Assembly: GCA_029260755.1 (NCBI GenBank)
Contig: JAJDCQ010000186.1
Location: forward strand, 98,594-162,593
Length of the DNA stretch: 64,000 nucleotides
From: Planctomycetota bacterium
GTDB lineage: Bacteria > Planctomycetota > J058 > JAJDCQ01
Direction of reading: 5' to 3'
The notes below the pieces were generated by a model. It ran no database searches, was not told where the DNA came from, and worked only from the letters and a program-made list of their open reading frames with translations. Position numbers and translations under genes: made by a program. Shown in pieces: positions 7,685 to 16,698 of this stretch (position 1 is the first letter of the stretch; the number at the start of each line of letters is the position of its first letter).

Positions 7685-9349
7685 TCAGCCCTGGATCTTC
7701 TCGAGGGCGCGGCGCGCCGCCTGCGTCTCGAGGGTCCGGATCCGCGAGCCGCCACGCTCCGAGAGATTCGCGAGCTTTCGGAGGGCCGGGATCGCGGCGC
7801 GGGCGGCCGGGCCGATCCGTCCGAGGGCCCGGATCGCCTCGAGGCGCGGGAAGCTGTCGTGGAGGAAGGGGAGCATCGACGGGAGGCCGGGCGCGCTCCC
7901 CTTCACGATCTCGATGAGCTCGGGCACGGCGACGGCTCCCTTCGCGCCGAGGGCCCCGATCGCGCGGAGCGAGGCGCACAGGACGACGCGCGGGTGGGCG
8001 CCCTCGAGGCTGGCGAGCACCTCGTCGGCCGCGTCGTCGGGGATCCCGAGCTCGGCGATCGCGACCAGGGCGTGGCCGCGGAGGTAGTCGCGGTCGGTCT
8101 CGCCGCGGCCTTCGAGGATGGCGGGGGCGGGGGCGAGGAGCGACGCGATCACCGGGGCGGCGTCCTTCGCGGCGGGGCCGGCGGCGCGGAGCGTCTCGAT
8201 GAGCTCGTGGATGAACATCTGATCGGTCGCGCCGGTCGCGCTCTTCAGCGCCTCGATCTCTGCGGCGATGAGAGTCGGCGACGTCGGCGCGAGCCGTCGG
8301 AGAGTGTCGAGCGCGGCGATCTGAGCGCGGTGGGTGCGGGCCGTCTTCAGCAGCTCGATGAGGCGCGCGCCGGCCGCCCGGGCGTGCTTGCGCTCGAGAA
8401 GGTCGAAGCCGGCCGCCGCCGTTCCGCGCAGCAGCGGGTCCTCCCCCTCGAGCGCGGCGATGCACGCGTCGAGCACCCGCTCGTGGGCGGGCGCGATCCT
8501 GGTCGCGGTGCGCAGCGCGACGACCCGATCGTAGATCTCGGCGTCCGGGCGCGCGGAGATCGCGAGGAGCGGCTCGATCGCGGCGGCGGCCTTCCGGCCG
8601 AGCCCGGCGAGCTGCCCGTAGGCGCGGGCGCGGGTGCCCGCCCGCGGGCTCTCGAGCTTCCCGATCAGCGTCGCGGCATCGGCGGAGGGGTCGGCCGGAA
8701 CGACCTCACTCAGCGCGATGAACGCCCGCATCTTCACCTCTTTGAACGGCGTCGCCGCGAGCGCCGTCTCGATGTCGGCGGCGCGGTCCGCGGCGCGCGG
8801 CCCGAGCGCGCCGAGCCCCTTCGCGAGCGCCTCGTCGACGAGGTTGCCGTGGCGTTGCGCCGCGAGCTCGCGGGCGAGCGTCTCGACGATGCGCGGCGTG
8901 AGGACATCGCTCTCGACGCCCATGAAGGCGAGCCCGGCCGCGGCCGCCGCCCGGAGCTCGTAGTGACTCTCGGGATTGGAGAGGAAGCCCGAGAGGACGG
9001 CGAAGACCTCCGAGCTGGCCGGATCCATGAACGGCGCCGACTCGGCCGCGACGATCTGCTCGCCGAGGGTGCCGCGGCGCAGGCGCCGGAGAACGTGCGG
9101 GATGGCGCGCTCCGCATCGGTGCCGAGCTCGCCGAGCTGCGCGATCGCCTCGATCCGGAGGTGCTCGAGCTCGGCGTCGAGCTGCGCGACGAGCGCCTTG
9201 ACGGCCGCGTCGATGTCGACGTCCGCGTCGTCCCCTTCCTGGGCGGAGGCCGGGGTGGGCGCGGCGATCAGCACGGAGAGGCCGGCGAGGGCGGTCGTCA
9301 GCGCGATCGAGAGGGCGAGGCGCGGGGCACGCCGGGCGAGGCGGGTCAT
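7685..9349 (-). CDS. Exported HEAT-repeat protein
   Basis: The protein has 554 residues. A signal peptide (residues 1-36) ends with ASA-QEG, a good signal peptidase I site. The mature protein is almost entirely HEAT/armadillo-like helix pairs: repeated A-I-P-x-L-x-x-L, LGxLG and GRIGPAARAAIPAL units. It is probably a protein-interaction scaffold in the periplasm or outside the cell. No catalytic motif is visible. An AAGGAT sequence lies just upstream of the ATG. Confidence 0.7.
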   Translation of the reverse strand: MTRLARRAPRLALSIALTTALAGLSVLIAAPTPASAQEGDDADVDIDAAVKALVAQLDAELEHLRIEAIAQLGELGTDAERAIPHVLRRLRRGTLGEQIVAAESAPFMDPASSEVFAVLSGFLSNPESHYELRAAAAAGLAFMGVESDVLTPRIVETLARELAAQRHGNLVDEALAKGLGALGPRAADRAADIETALAATPFKEVKMRAFIALSEVVPADPSADAATLIGKLESPRAGTRARAYGQLAGLGRKAAAAIEPLLAISARPDAEIYDRVVALRTATRIAPAHERVLDACIAALEGEDPLLRGTAAAGFDLLERKHARAAGARLIELLKTARTHRAQIAALDTLRRLAPTSPTLIAAEIEALKSATGATDQMFIHELIETLRAAGPAAKDAAPVIASLLAPAPAILEGRGETDRDYLRGHALVAIAELGIPDDAADEVLASLEGAHPRVVLCASLRAIGALGAKGAVAVPELIEIVKGSAPGLPSMLPFLHDSFPRLEAIRALGRIGPAARAAIPALRKLANLSERGGSRIRTLETQAARRALEKIQG

Positions 9350-9454
9350 GACGGGATCCTTCGATGCTCGAGACGTGCGTCGAGGAGGCGCCCCGGGGGG
9401 ACGCCTCCTCGGCCAGTGAGACGGCGGGTGATCGGTGGCGGTCGCTCGGACCGA

Positions 9455-10867
9455 TCAGGGCTTCGCCGCCTCCCACTCCTTGGCGACCTCGTCGACCTTG
9501 GTGTGCCAGCGGTAGAAGAGGTCGCTCGCCGGGGCGGTCGAGGTGCGGATCATGTTCTCCCGCTCCTTGAACTCATCCTCCGCGCTCGCCGCGTCGAAGC
9601 CGGTGCGGCTCTGCCAGATCGCGACGTGGCCGTCGTTGTGCCAGGGCGACTCGAGGTCGTCGCCGAGGTCGTCGATCGTGTCGAAGTCGGTCAGCTTCCG
9701 GGCGTTGTGGGTGTTCGACCGGGCCGGGCTCGCGCGGACCGTGTGGCCTCGCTCGTTGCGGCCGCTCGCCCGGAGGTAGCCCGGCTTGGCGACGCCGTAG
9801 CCGGGACGGCCGGAGCGAAACTCGGCGCGGACGGTGGCGTAGCCGAAGACGGCCCGCCAGGCGTTGTACATCCGGAGCCATTCGCGGTGGAACTGGATGA
9901 AGCGGCTGCCGCCGCCGTAGCGGGCGTGCCAGGTGTCGTGCTCGGGGAGGATGCTGAAGGACGCGGGCGTCTTCGCCGCGACCGTGAAGACCTGGCGGGC
10001 CGGGTAGGGGCTGCGCTTCACGAGGATGGTCGCCTTGGCGTCGGCCGAGTAGCCGTCGCGGCTGCGGACCGTGACGCTGATCTCCTGACGGCCCGAGCCC
10101 TCGGTCTTCCAGAAGAACGCGATCTCCTGGGCGCGCTTGTCGGCCGCCGCGAGCGCGGTCGACTTGACGTCGACGATGTCGATGTAGCGGTCCTCGCCGG
10201 GGGCGCCGCTCTTGCGACCGTCCCACAGGGTCGTCCCGGTGACGGTGAGCTCGAGGTTGAGGTCCTTGACCTGGCTGCCGGGGACGCGCCACGCGAACGA
10301 GACCTGGTCGATCGGAGGGACCGGCGCCCCGTCCTTCGCCTTGAGCTGGGCCTTGAGCTCGACCTTCTCGCCGACGAGGTACTCCTGGGTCGGGTCGAGG
10401 GCGGCGCCGCTCTTCCGGACGATCTCGACGTCGAACCCGGTCGGCACCTCGTCGGGCTCCGGCGCGGGCGCCGCGCCGAAGACCGGCGTCATCTCGAAGG
10501 TCGGGGTGGCCTCGCCGCGCGGGTTTCCGTCCTCGTCGAGGAGGCCGTCGAGGCGATCCTGGGCGCCATCGGCGGAGCGGCCGCCTTCCTTGATCGTGAT
10601 GGTGTCGACGGGGCGATCGCCAGACGCGGCGGCGGTGAGGGTCTGCTTCCCGGCGCCTTCGATGTCGACCTCGGCGATGACCTGGTCGCCGCGGACGGCG
10701 ACGGTCCCGCTGAACTTCTTCCCGCCCGAGGTGGTCCCGCTGACGGGCTTCGCGGCCTGATCTTCGGCGGCGGCGCGGTCGGGGACGCTGATCGAGGCGA
10801 TGGTCGTGGTCGCGAGGGTGGCGACGGCGATCGAGGCGAGTGAGGCGATCCAGCGGTTGGGCTTCAT
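9455..10867 (-). CDS. Exported protein of unknown function
   Basis: The protein has 470 residues from the ATG at 10867, preceded by AGGAGAG; this start gives a clean signal peptide (MKPNRWIASLASIAVATLATTTIASISV...AAAEDQ). The longer in-frame extension to 11023 lacks family character. The N-terminal half is beta-rich and polar, with a segment around 190-310 resembling an Ig-like or cadherin-like fold (VSFAWRVPGSQVKDLNLELTV). The C-terminal third is Tyr/Trp/Arg-rich and may hold an enzymatic or carbohydrate-binding fold. I do not recognise the family. Confidence 0.55.
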   Translation of the reverse strand: MKPNRWIASLASIAVATLATTTIASISVPDRAAAEDQAAKPVSGTTSGGKKFSGTVAVRGDQVIAEVDIEGAGKQTLTAAASGDRPVDTITIKEGGRSADGAQDRLDGLLDEDGNPRGEATPTFEMTPVFGAAPAPEPDEVPTGFDVEIVRKSGAALDPTQEYLVGEKVELKAQLKAKDGAPVPPIDQVSFAWRVPGSQVKDLNLELTVTGTTLWDGRKSGAPGEDRYIDIVDVKSTALAAADKRAQEIAFFWKTEGSGRQEISVTVRSRDGYSADAKATILVKRSPYPARQVFTVAAKTPASFSILPEHDTWHARYGGGSRFIQFHREWLRMYNAWRAVFGYATVRAEFRSGRPGYGVAKPGYLRASGRNERGHTVRASPARSNTHNARKLTDFDTIDDLGDDLESPWHNDGHVAIWQSRTGFDAASAEDEFKERENMIRTSTAPASDLFYRWHTKVDEVAKEWEAAKP

Positions 10868-11062
10868 GCGAGTGCTCTCCTGGCGGGGGTGAATCGACGC
10901 GACGGTGGGACAAGCGCAAGCGCCGGTCCGACGCATCGCGGCGATGTCGCCGCGGATGCCCTGACTCCCTGTCACCCAACCGCTTGGCGCGGCCTGACGG
11001 GGGGCGCCGGGAACGAAGGTCACGATAGCCGACTAGCCATGCGGCTCGCCAATCGGGTCATT

Positions 11063-11079
11063 CGGGCGCATCGCGCCCG
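11063..11079. terminator. Hairpin downstream of the gamma-glutamyltransferase gene
   Basis: CGGGCGC at 11063-11069 and GCGCCCG at 11073-11079 form a 7-bp stem with a three-base loop, 34 bases past the stop at 11114. It has no T-tract. The remainder of the 246-base gap (10868-11113) shows no gene. Confidence 0.4.
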
Positions 11080-11113
11080 TGCACCCTCAGCGATGCATGA
11101 ACCGACGTAACCC

Positions 11114-13081
11114 CTAGTACCCCAGGGCGACACCCTCGCGCCGAGGGTCCGCGCCGCCGGTCACCGTCTTGCCGTCGGCCGAGACCGCGACCCCGTGGGC
11201 GCCGCCGAAGGCGCGGTTGGTCCGGGTGGGGGAGACGAGGTCGTGCCCGAGCGAGCGCAGGCCGGACGCCGTCCGGCGGGCGCCGGTGCGGAGCGCGAGC
11301 ATCGGGTCATCCCAGTAGAGCCACTCGAGCTCGGTCGCGCCGTCGCGGTTGAACGCGCGCGGGAAGCTGATCGCCTCCTGCACGTCCATCCCGTGGTCGA
11401 TCACATTGATGAGGGTGTGGGCGACGATGCCAATGATGCGGCTGCCGCCGGGCGAGCCGACGCTCAGGAGAGGCCTGCCATCGCGGAAGACGAGGGTCGG
11501 CGACATCGAGCTGCGCGGGCGCTTGCCTCCCTCGAGCTTCTTGTCGTCGGCGTCGACCGCCGTTCGCCGGAGACGCTTGCCGCCCTCGACGCGATTGGGA
11601 TGGTCGACGCCGGCCGGGTGCTCCGGCCGCGCGGCGAAGTCGGTCAGCTCGTTGTTGAGGAGGAAGCCGCGCCCGGGGACGACCGACCCCGAGCCCCAGC
11701 CCTGCTCGATCGTCGTGGTGAAGGCGACCATGATCCGGTCGCGGTCGACGATCGAGATGTGGGTGGTGTCGCGGCCTTCGGTGTCGATCTCCGCCGGGAC
11801 CGGGCTCTTCTTCGCGCGGGTGAGGCTGATCCGCTTCCGCCGCTTCGCCGCGAAGTCGGCGCTGGTGAGCTCGGCGACCGGCACGTCGACGAAGTCGGCG
11901 TCGCCGACGTGGCGTCCGCGGTCGGCGAAGGTCAGCCGGCTCGCCTCGGCGAGGAGGTGGATCTCCTCGGGCGAGCCGGGCTGCATGGAGCCGAGGTCCC
12001 AGCCCTCGAGGGTGTTCAGGATCTGCGCGACGGCGATCCCGCCCGAGCTCGGCGGCCCGGCGCCGAACAGGGTCAGGCCGCGGTAGGTGCTGCGCGTCGG
12101 CTCGCGGAGGACGGCGCGGTAGCCGGCGAGGTCCTCCTTCGTCATCACGCCGGGCGCGACCGGGCAGTCGCGGACCGCGGCGACGATGTCGTCGGCGATC
12201 TCGCCCTCGTAGAAGACCTCGGGTCCCTTCTCGACGATGAGCCGCAGGGTCGCGGCGAAGTCGGGGTTGCGAAGGCGCGCGCCCTCGGCCTTCGCGGTGC
12301 CGTCGGCGTTCAGGTAGATCTTCGCGCTCGCCGGGAACCGGCGCAGGCGGTGAGCGCTGCCGCGGATCGAGCGGTGGAGGCGTTCGCTGATCGGGAAGCC
12401 GCGCTCGGCGAGCTCGATCGCCGGCGCCGCGAGCTCGGCCGGGTCGAGCTTGCCGCTGCCCATCGTCAGCGCCTTCTCGAGCAGCCGGAGCGTTCCGGGG
12501 ACGCCGACGGCGCGGCCGCCGGTGATGCGGTCGGGCGAGAACTTGAACGGCTTGCCGCCCTCGTCGAGGAAGACGGTCGCCTCGATCGCGGAGGGCGCCT
12601 CCTCGCGCCCGTCGATGAAGACGACCTCGGGGTCGCCGCCGTCCTCGCCCGGCGTCCCGATGAGCATGAACGCGCCGCCGCCGAGCCCGGAGCTCTGCGG
12701 CTCGACGAGGTTCAGGACGAGCTGGACGGCGATCGCCGCGTCGACGGCGTTGCCGCCGGCCTCGAGGATCTCGACGCCGGCCTGGGCCGCCCACGGGTTC
12801 GCGCAGGCGACCATCCCGTTCTTGGCGACGGCGGCCCGCGGCGGGCTCGCCTCGGCGTCGAACCAGTGAAACGGCGGCATGTCCGCCTCGGGGACGTGCA
12901 CGCTCGGGCGGTCGGGGGCGGCGGCGCCGGGCGTCGCGGCGGCGGCCGCGATGAGGGTGGCGGCGCCGAGCGACGTCGCCGCGGCGAGTCGTCCGAGGCG
13001 TGGCCTGCGGGAGAGGCCCGGTTGCGCGGGCTTCGGGCCGGGCTTAGGATCGCGGCGATGCTCGTCGACACGCATTCTCAT
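11114..13081 (-). CDS. ggt: Gamma-glutamyltransferase (glutathione hydrolase), exported
   Basis: The protein has about 655 residues. It cleaves gamma-glutamyl bonds such as that of glutathione in the periplasm and matures by self-cleavage. The nucleophile is T439 in DTTHISIVD, followed by the typical GWGSGSVVPGRGFLLNNEL. The large subunit carries EAGGNAVDAAIA and SSGLGGGAFM. The small subunit has the glycine-rich VGSPGGSRI. A signal-like segment (LGRLAAATSLGAATLIAAAAATPGAAA, residues 29-55) follows a 25-residue Arg/Pro-rich leader. The start at 13081 has GGGGGAA upstream; a second ATG at 13075 is equally possible. Either start lies inside the first codons of the divergent tatD gene, so the 5' ends overlap antiparallel by about 20 bases. 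Confidence 0.88.
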   Translation of the reverse strand: MRMRVDEHRRDPKPGPKPAQPGLSRRPRLGRLAAATSLGAATLIAAAAATPGAAAPDRPSVHVPEADMPPFHWFDAEASPPRAAVAKNGMVACANPWAAQAGVEILEAGGNAVDAAIAVQLVLNLVEPQSSGLGGGAFMLIGTPGEDGGDPEVVFIDGREEAPSAIEATVFLDEGGKPFKFSPDRITGGRAVGVPGTLRLLEKALTMGSGKLDPAELAAPAIELAERGFPISERLHRSIRGSAHRLRRFPASAKIYLNADGTAKAEGARLRNPDFAATLRLIVEKGPEVFYEGEIADDIVAAVRDCPVAPGVMTKEDLAGYRAVLREPTRSTYRGLTLFGAGPPSSGGIAVAQILNTLEGWDLGSMQPGSPEEIHLLAEASRLTFADRGRHVGDADFVDVPVAELTSADFAAKRRKRISLTRAKKSPVPAEIDTEGRDTTHISIVDRDRIMVAFTTTIEQGWGSGSVVPGRGFLLNNELTDFAARPEHPAGVDHPNRVEGGKRLRRTAVDADDKKLEGGKRPRSSMSPTLVFRDGRPLLSVGSPGGSRIIGIVAHTLINVIDHGMDVQEAISFPRAFNRDGATELEWLYWDDPMLALRTGARRTASGLRSLGHDLVSPTRTNRAFGGAHGVAVSADGKTVTGGADPRREGVALGY

Positions 13082-13891
13082 GTCTCGTTCCCCCAGTACG
13101 ACGCCGACCGCGATGCGGTCGTCGGTCGGGCGATCGAGGCATCCGTCGAGCAGATCATCGACGTCGGCTGCGACGTCGCGAGCAGCGGGCGCTCGATCGA
13201 GTTCGCCCGAGCTTGCCCGAAAGGGCGGGTCTTCGCCACCGTCGGTCTTCACCCCCACCAGGCGAGCGAGCTCGGGGAGGACGGGCGCTCCCGGCTCGGT
13301 GAGCTCGCCCGCGGCGCCCCCGACGTGGTCGTCGCGATCGGCGAGTGCGGCCTCGATTACTACTACGACCGGAGCCCGCGCGATCAGCAGCGTCACGCCT
13401 TCCGCGAGCAGCTCGAGCTCGCCTGGGAGATCGGCCTCCCGGCGGTCCTCCACATCCGCGACGCCCACGACGAGGCGCTCGCCATCCTCGAGGGGATGGC
13501 GGGCGACTCGCCGCTGCCCGAGAAGCCGTTCCGCGGCGTCAGTCACTGCTACTCGGGGAACGCCGAGCAGGCGGCCCGCTACTGGAAGCTCGGGTTCCAC
13601 GTCGCGTTCGGCGGCGTCATCACGTTCAAGAGCGCGGACGCCCTCCGCGAGGCGGCCGCCGCCGTGCCGATCGAGCAGATCGTCCTCGAGACCGACTGCC
13701 CCTACATGGCGCCCGCGCCGAAGCGGGGCAAGCGCAACGAGCCGGCCCTCGTCGTCCACGTCGCCGAGCGCCTCGCGGACGTGCGCGGGATCCCGGTCGA
13801 GGAAGTTCACCGCGTGACGACCGCGACCGCGCGGTCTCTCTTCGGGTTGCCGGAGCCCGTCGCCGCGGGCGGAGAGGGAGCGACTCGATGA
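13058..13891 (+). CDS. tatD: TatD-family metal-dependent deoxyribonuclease
   Basis: The protein has 277 residues. The N-terminal metal motif THSHVSF, GLHPHQASEL, GECGLDYYYD and HIRDAHDEAL, together with the TDCPYMAP motif, are all present and in family order. TatD enzymes are Mg-dependent 3'-5' DNA exonucleases of the TIM-barrel amidohydrolase superfamily, active in the cytosol. Length and motifs are normal for TatD/YcfH. The gene starts divergently from ggt, with the two start codons overlapping. Its stop overlaps the following start (ATGA). Confidence 0.92.
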   Translation: MLVDTHSHVSFPQYDADRDAVVGRAIEASVEQIIDVGCDVASSGRSIEFARACPKGRVFATVGLHPHQASELGEDGRSRLGELARGAPDVVVAIGECGLDYYYDRSPRDQQRHAFREQLELAWEIGLPAVLHIRDAHDEALAILEGMAGDSPLPEKPFRGVSHCYSGNAEQAARYWKLGFHVAFGGVITFKSADALREAAAAVPIEQIVLETDCPYMAPAPKRGKRNEPALVVHVAERLADVRGIPVEEVHRVTTATARSLFGLPEPVAAGGEGATR

Positions 13892-14706
13892 GCGAAGCAG
13901 GTCGAACGGGCACCCCGACGCGGGGCACGCGGGCGCTGCGCCTTCTCTCGCGGCCGGGTCGGGTCGTCGCCCGCCTTCTGCTGGGCGGGACGGTGATCGC
14001 CGGCGCGCTGCGCCCGACCGTCGCCGCGCCCGACGGCTCCGACGGACCCATCACCATCCCGGTCGAGAACGTGCCGGCCGAGCGGCGCGACCGCGTCCAG
14101 GCCGTCCTCGACGACTCCTCGATCGACATCGACCTCGGCTGGCGCGAGGTCGACTGCCGCGAGCGGTCGTACGGCTATCTCCTCGATCGGCTCGACGTCA
14201 CCGGCGCGGTCACCCAGGCGCGCAAGATCAGCAAGCACGTCGTGAAGAAGGAGAAGGTCGGAGACGGAGAGCCGCGGACCTGGTGGGTCGACGACAGGGA
14301 CGGCGCGACGGCGACGGTGCGGCTCGTCCACTCGGAGAAGGGTCTTCGGATCTACGAGGCGGACGGCGAGATCAAGGTGAGCGTCCTGCCGATCGTGCGC
14401 GGCCGCGGCGTGATCTGCGTCCGCTACGAGCAGCAGGAGAAAGACGGCGGCGGCGTCCAGACGGTCACCGGCGCGCGCGTCGTGATGCGGCTCCAGAGCG
14501 AGGCGCTCCACCGGATGAGCAAGGCGCTCCACCGGATCCTCGAGGACGCCGTCGCCGAGCGCCTCGCCGGGATCATCATCGCCGCGACCGACGTGAGCGA
14601 GCTCGTCGACGCCGAGCCGGCGAAGGTGCGCGACGACCTGCGCGCCGCGCCCGACGTCAGCGAGGAAGAGGTCGCCGGGTTCGAGGCGCGGTTCCTCTTC
14701 CGCTGA
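13888..14706 (+). CDS. Putative exported or membrane-anchored protein of unknown function
   Basis: The protein has 272 residues. The ATG overlaps the tatD stop (ATGA) and has GGAGAGGGAG upstream. A basic N-terminus precedes one hydrophobic stretch (VVARLLLGGTVIAGAL, residues about 26-41) that looks like a signal peptide or anchor. The rest is a soluble alpha/beta domain with no motif I recognise; it contains YEQQEKDGGGVQ and a helical end (HRMSKALHRILEDAVAERL). Coupling to tatD suggests co-expression, not a shared function. Confidence 0.6.
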   Translation: MSEAGRTGTPTRGTRALRLLSRPGRVVARLLLGGTVIAGALRPTVAAPDGSDGPITIPVENVPAERRDRVQAVLDDSSIDIDLGWREVDCRERSYGYLLDRLDVTGAVTQARKISKHVVKKEKVGDGEPRTWWVDDRDGATATVRLVHSEKGLRIYEADGEIKVSVLPIVRGRGVICVRYEQQEKDGGGVQTVTGARVVMRLQSEALHRMSKALHRILEDAVAERLAGIIIAATDVSELVDAEPAKVRDDLRAAPDVSEEEVAGFEARFLFR

Positions 14707-14715
14707 GGGCGGTCG

Positions 14716-16002
14716 ATGCTGATCCTGACGGGGCAGCTCACGTGGGATGACCTCGGCCCCGCCCGGCGCGCGGTCGACGAGGCGCGCGTCCGAGCGCTCG
14801 TGGCCGACCTTCTCGAGGGCGGGACGAGGCTGGACGCCGCCAGGCGCCGCGCGCTGGCGGATCAGGTCGACGTGGCGCTCCTCGCCGAGCTCGGCCCCTG
14901 GGTCGCCGGCTGGAACTGGAGCGCGTCCGAGCCTGGCCAGGGCGGGCCGGTTCGGCCAGACGCGTGGTGTTGCGCCGACGACAGCTTCCTCAAGGGCAAG
15001 GACCCGATCGGCGCGACGGTCGACCGGATCGTCGAGGCGATCCGTGACTGGCAGGCGTTCCTCGAGGAGCTCGACCGGGCGTTCGCCGAGCTGGCGCCGG
15101 AGGTCGAGTCGGGGTCGGTGGAGGTGGGAGTCGAGCTCGCCGCGCGGCGGCTGCTGCCGCTCGTTCTCGACCGGACTCAGGCGGAGGACGCCTGGTACGC
15201 GACGTTCGTGATCGTCCTGACCTGGTTCCTGGAGTCGATCGGTCACGAGGCAGGCGAAGTCGGGCCCGCGATCGAGGGCGTCGTGAAAGGGCACTTCCGG
15301 AGCTGGAGCGTTCCGGCCCCGACGACCGTCGAGGTGGCCGTCGAGGAGCTCGGCCGCGAGGTCGCTCGGACGGCCTCGACGCCGCCGTCCGCTCCGGATG
15401 CCCTCGCCCGGTGGCTGGAGCACCGCCCCGAGCTCCCGCGCGCGGAGCGCCAGGTCGTCGCCCGGCGCCCGGTGAGCCGCGACGCTCACCGGCACTTCAT
15501 CCGCACGATCGACGCCGGACGCGGTGAGGCTCGAGCATCGGGGCTCATCGAAGCCCTCGCGGCCTGCCGAGGCGCCGCGCGCGATGGCGCCCGCCTCGGC
15601 CTCGAGGTCGTCCGCGAGTGGCAGGGGTTGGTTCTCGGCGTCGGCCAGGCGCCGATCCGCTCGGGCCCGGCGTTCGCCAAGGGCGGCCGGGAGCGCTACG
15701 GCTGGGATGCGGGGGCGCTGGCCCGATTCGAGGCGTGCCTCGACGAGGCGAACGACGAGAAGCTCGACCCGACCGTTCGCGCGGCGCGCGTCTACCTCGA
15801 CGTCTGCTTCTTCCACCCGTTCGAGGACGGCAACGCGCGCGCCGCCCGGCTCGTCCTCGACTTCGTGCTGTCGCGGGCCGGGCTGGCGCTCCACGCGTGC
15901 GAGCCGCTCTTCGTGATGTCGAGGTCGGTGGTCGACGGTCGCGACGTTTTCCTGCTCTGGCTGGCGCTCGATCGGTTGACCGGTCTCGCGGAGGTGGGCT
16001 GA
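14716..16002 (+). CDS. Fic-domain protein (AMPylase/NMPylase type)
   Basis: The protein has 428 residues. The complete Fic core HPFEDGNARAAR (H367 to R378) matches HxFx(D/E)GNxRxxR, so an active nucleotidyl- or phosphocholine-transferring loop is predicted. Residues 1-230 are a separate mostly helical region without a motif I know. A clear inhibitory helix (S/T)xxxE(G/N) is not obvious, and no antitoxin-like gene lies next to it. The substrate is unknown. The ATG is 9 bases after the preceding stop and the stop overlaps the next start (TGATG). Confidence 0.8.
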   Translation: MLILTGQLTWDDLGPARRAVDEARVRALVADLLEGGTRLDAARRRALADQVDVALLAELGPWVAGWNWSASEPGQGGPVRPDAWCCADDSFLKGKDPIGATVDRIVEAIRDWQAFLEELDRAFAELAPEVESGSVEVGVELAARRLLPLVLDRTQAEDAWYATFVIVLTWFLESIGHEAGEVGPAIEGVVKGHFRSWSVPAPTTVEVAVEELGREVARTASTPPSAPDALARWLEHRPELPRAERQVVARRPVSRDAHRHFIRTIDAGRGEARASGLIEALAACRGAARDGARLGLEVVREWQGLVLGVGQAPIRSGPAFAKGGRERYGWDAGALARFEACLDEANDEKLDPTVRAARVYLDVCFFHPFEDGNARAARLVLDFVLSRAGLALHACEPLFVMSRSVVDGRDVFLLWLALDRLTGLAEVG

Positions 16003-16433
16003 TGAACCTCGTCGCCCTCGGTCGCCGGATCGCGCTCGGCGGCGCCGCCCTCGTCTACCTCTATGTGGCGGTCGGGTCGCTCCTCTGGGCGGAGTCGTTC
16101 GCCGAGCCGTTCGACTACACCCTCGCGACCGTCAACGCGAAGAACGAGTGGACGGCGATCTACGTCGGCCTCTGGGTGTTCCACGCCGTGATCTTCACGT
16201 GGGCGATCGTGAGGATCGACCTGGTCGTCCTCGGCGACGTCTGCGGGCTGCTGGTTCTCGGGCAGGTGGCGGGGCGGCTGCTCAGCTTCGGGCTGCACGG
16301 CCTGCCCGACGCGCGGCTTCTCCCGCCGATCATTGGCGAGATCGTCGGCGCGGTCCTGATCCTGTCGTTGAGACCGTCGCCGGCGCCGCCGCGCGTGGCG
16401 CCCGTCGAGCCGCCTCGCCCGGATCTTTCATGA
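16002..16433 (+). CDS. Small four-helix membrane protein, DUF4345-like
   Basis: The protein has 143 residues with four hydrophobic helices: IALGGAALVYLYVAVGSLL; EWTAIYVGLWVFHAVIFTWA; VVLGDVCGLLVLGQVAGRLL; and PIIGEIVGAVLILSL. The tail is Pro-rich. Size, helix layout and the N-E-W-x-x-I-Y-V-G-L turn resemble DUF4345 proteins, a family of unknown function. The ATG overlaps the Fic stop, so the two genes are coupled. Confidence 0.65.
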   Translation: MNLVALGRRIALGGAALVYLYVAVGSLLWAESFAEPFDYTLATVNAKNEWTAIYVGLWVFHAVIFTWAIVRIDLVVLGDVCGLLVLGQVAGRLLSFGLHGLPDARLLPPIIGEIVGAVLILSLRPSPAPPRVAPVEPPRPDLS

Positions 16434-16528
16434 GCATCATGGCGAGGAACGGCGCGGTTCCCGGGCCTCCCCGTGTCTCTGCGTGAGCTTCCCGTTCCTG
16501 GAGCAGCTCCCGAACGCCGGCAACTCGC

Positions 16529-16572
16529 AATCCGCGGAATCCGCGAAATCCGCGGTTCCACTCGTTTCGCGG
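16529..16572. repeat. AATCCGCG short tandem repeats
   Basis: AATCCGCG occurs at about 16529, 16538 and 16547 at 9-10-base spacing. An inverted partner (AACCGCGGATT) follows at about 16584. The copies sit just before the long inverted repeat in the same convergent gap. Confidence 0.5.
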
Positions 16573-16604
16573 CGAGAGAACGAACCGCGGATTGTTGGGA
16601 CCGA

Positions 16605-16669
16605 AAGGGGTCAGGTCTCGGGTGTTCGCGAAAGCGGGCCGCATGCGGACATCCGAGACCTGACCCCTT
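16605..16669. repeat. Long inverted repeat of the GGGGTCAGGTC type
   Basis: The left arm 16605-16629 (AAGGGGTCAGGTCTCGGGTG and on) and the right arm 16645-16669 are reverse complements over 25 bases with two mismatches, around a 15-base loop. The repeat lies between the convergent DUF4345-like and B3/B4 genes and could act as a bidirectional terminator. The core recurs at 17366 and three times near 54236-54590, so this is a dispersed REP-like family. No transposase lies next to it. Confidence 0.75.
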
Positions 16670-16698
16670 GCCGCGATTAGCCCTTGCCGCTATCCGGG

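Noticed and set aside
11195..13057. Plus-strand open frame upstream of tatD
   Set aside because: It is the antisense shadow of the gamma-glutamyltransferase gene; only the part from 13058 reads as TatD.
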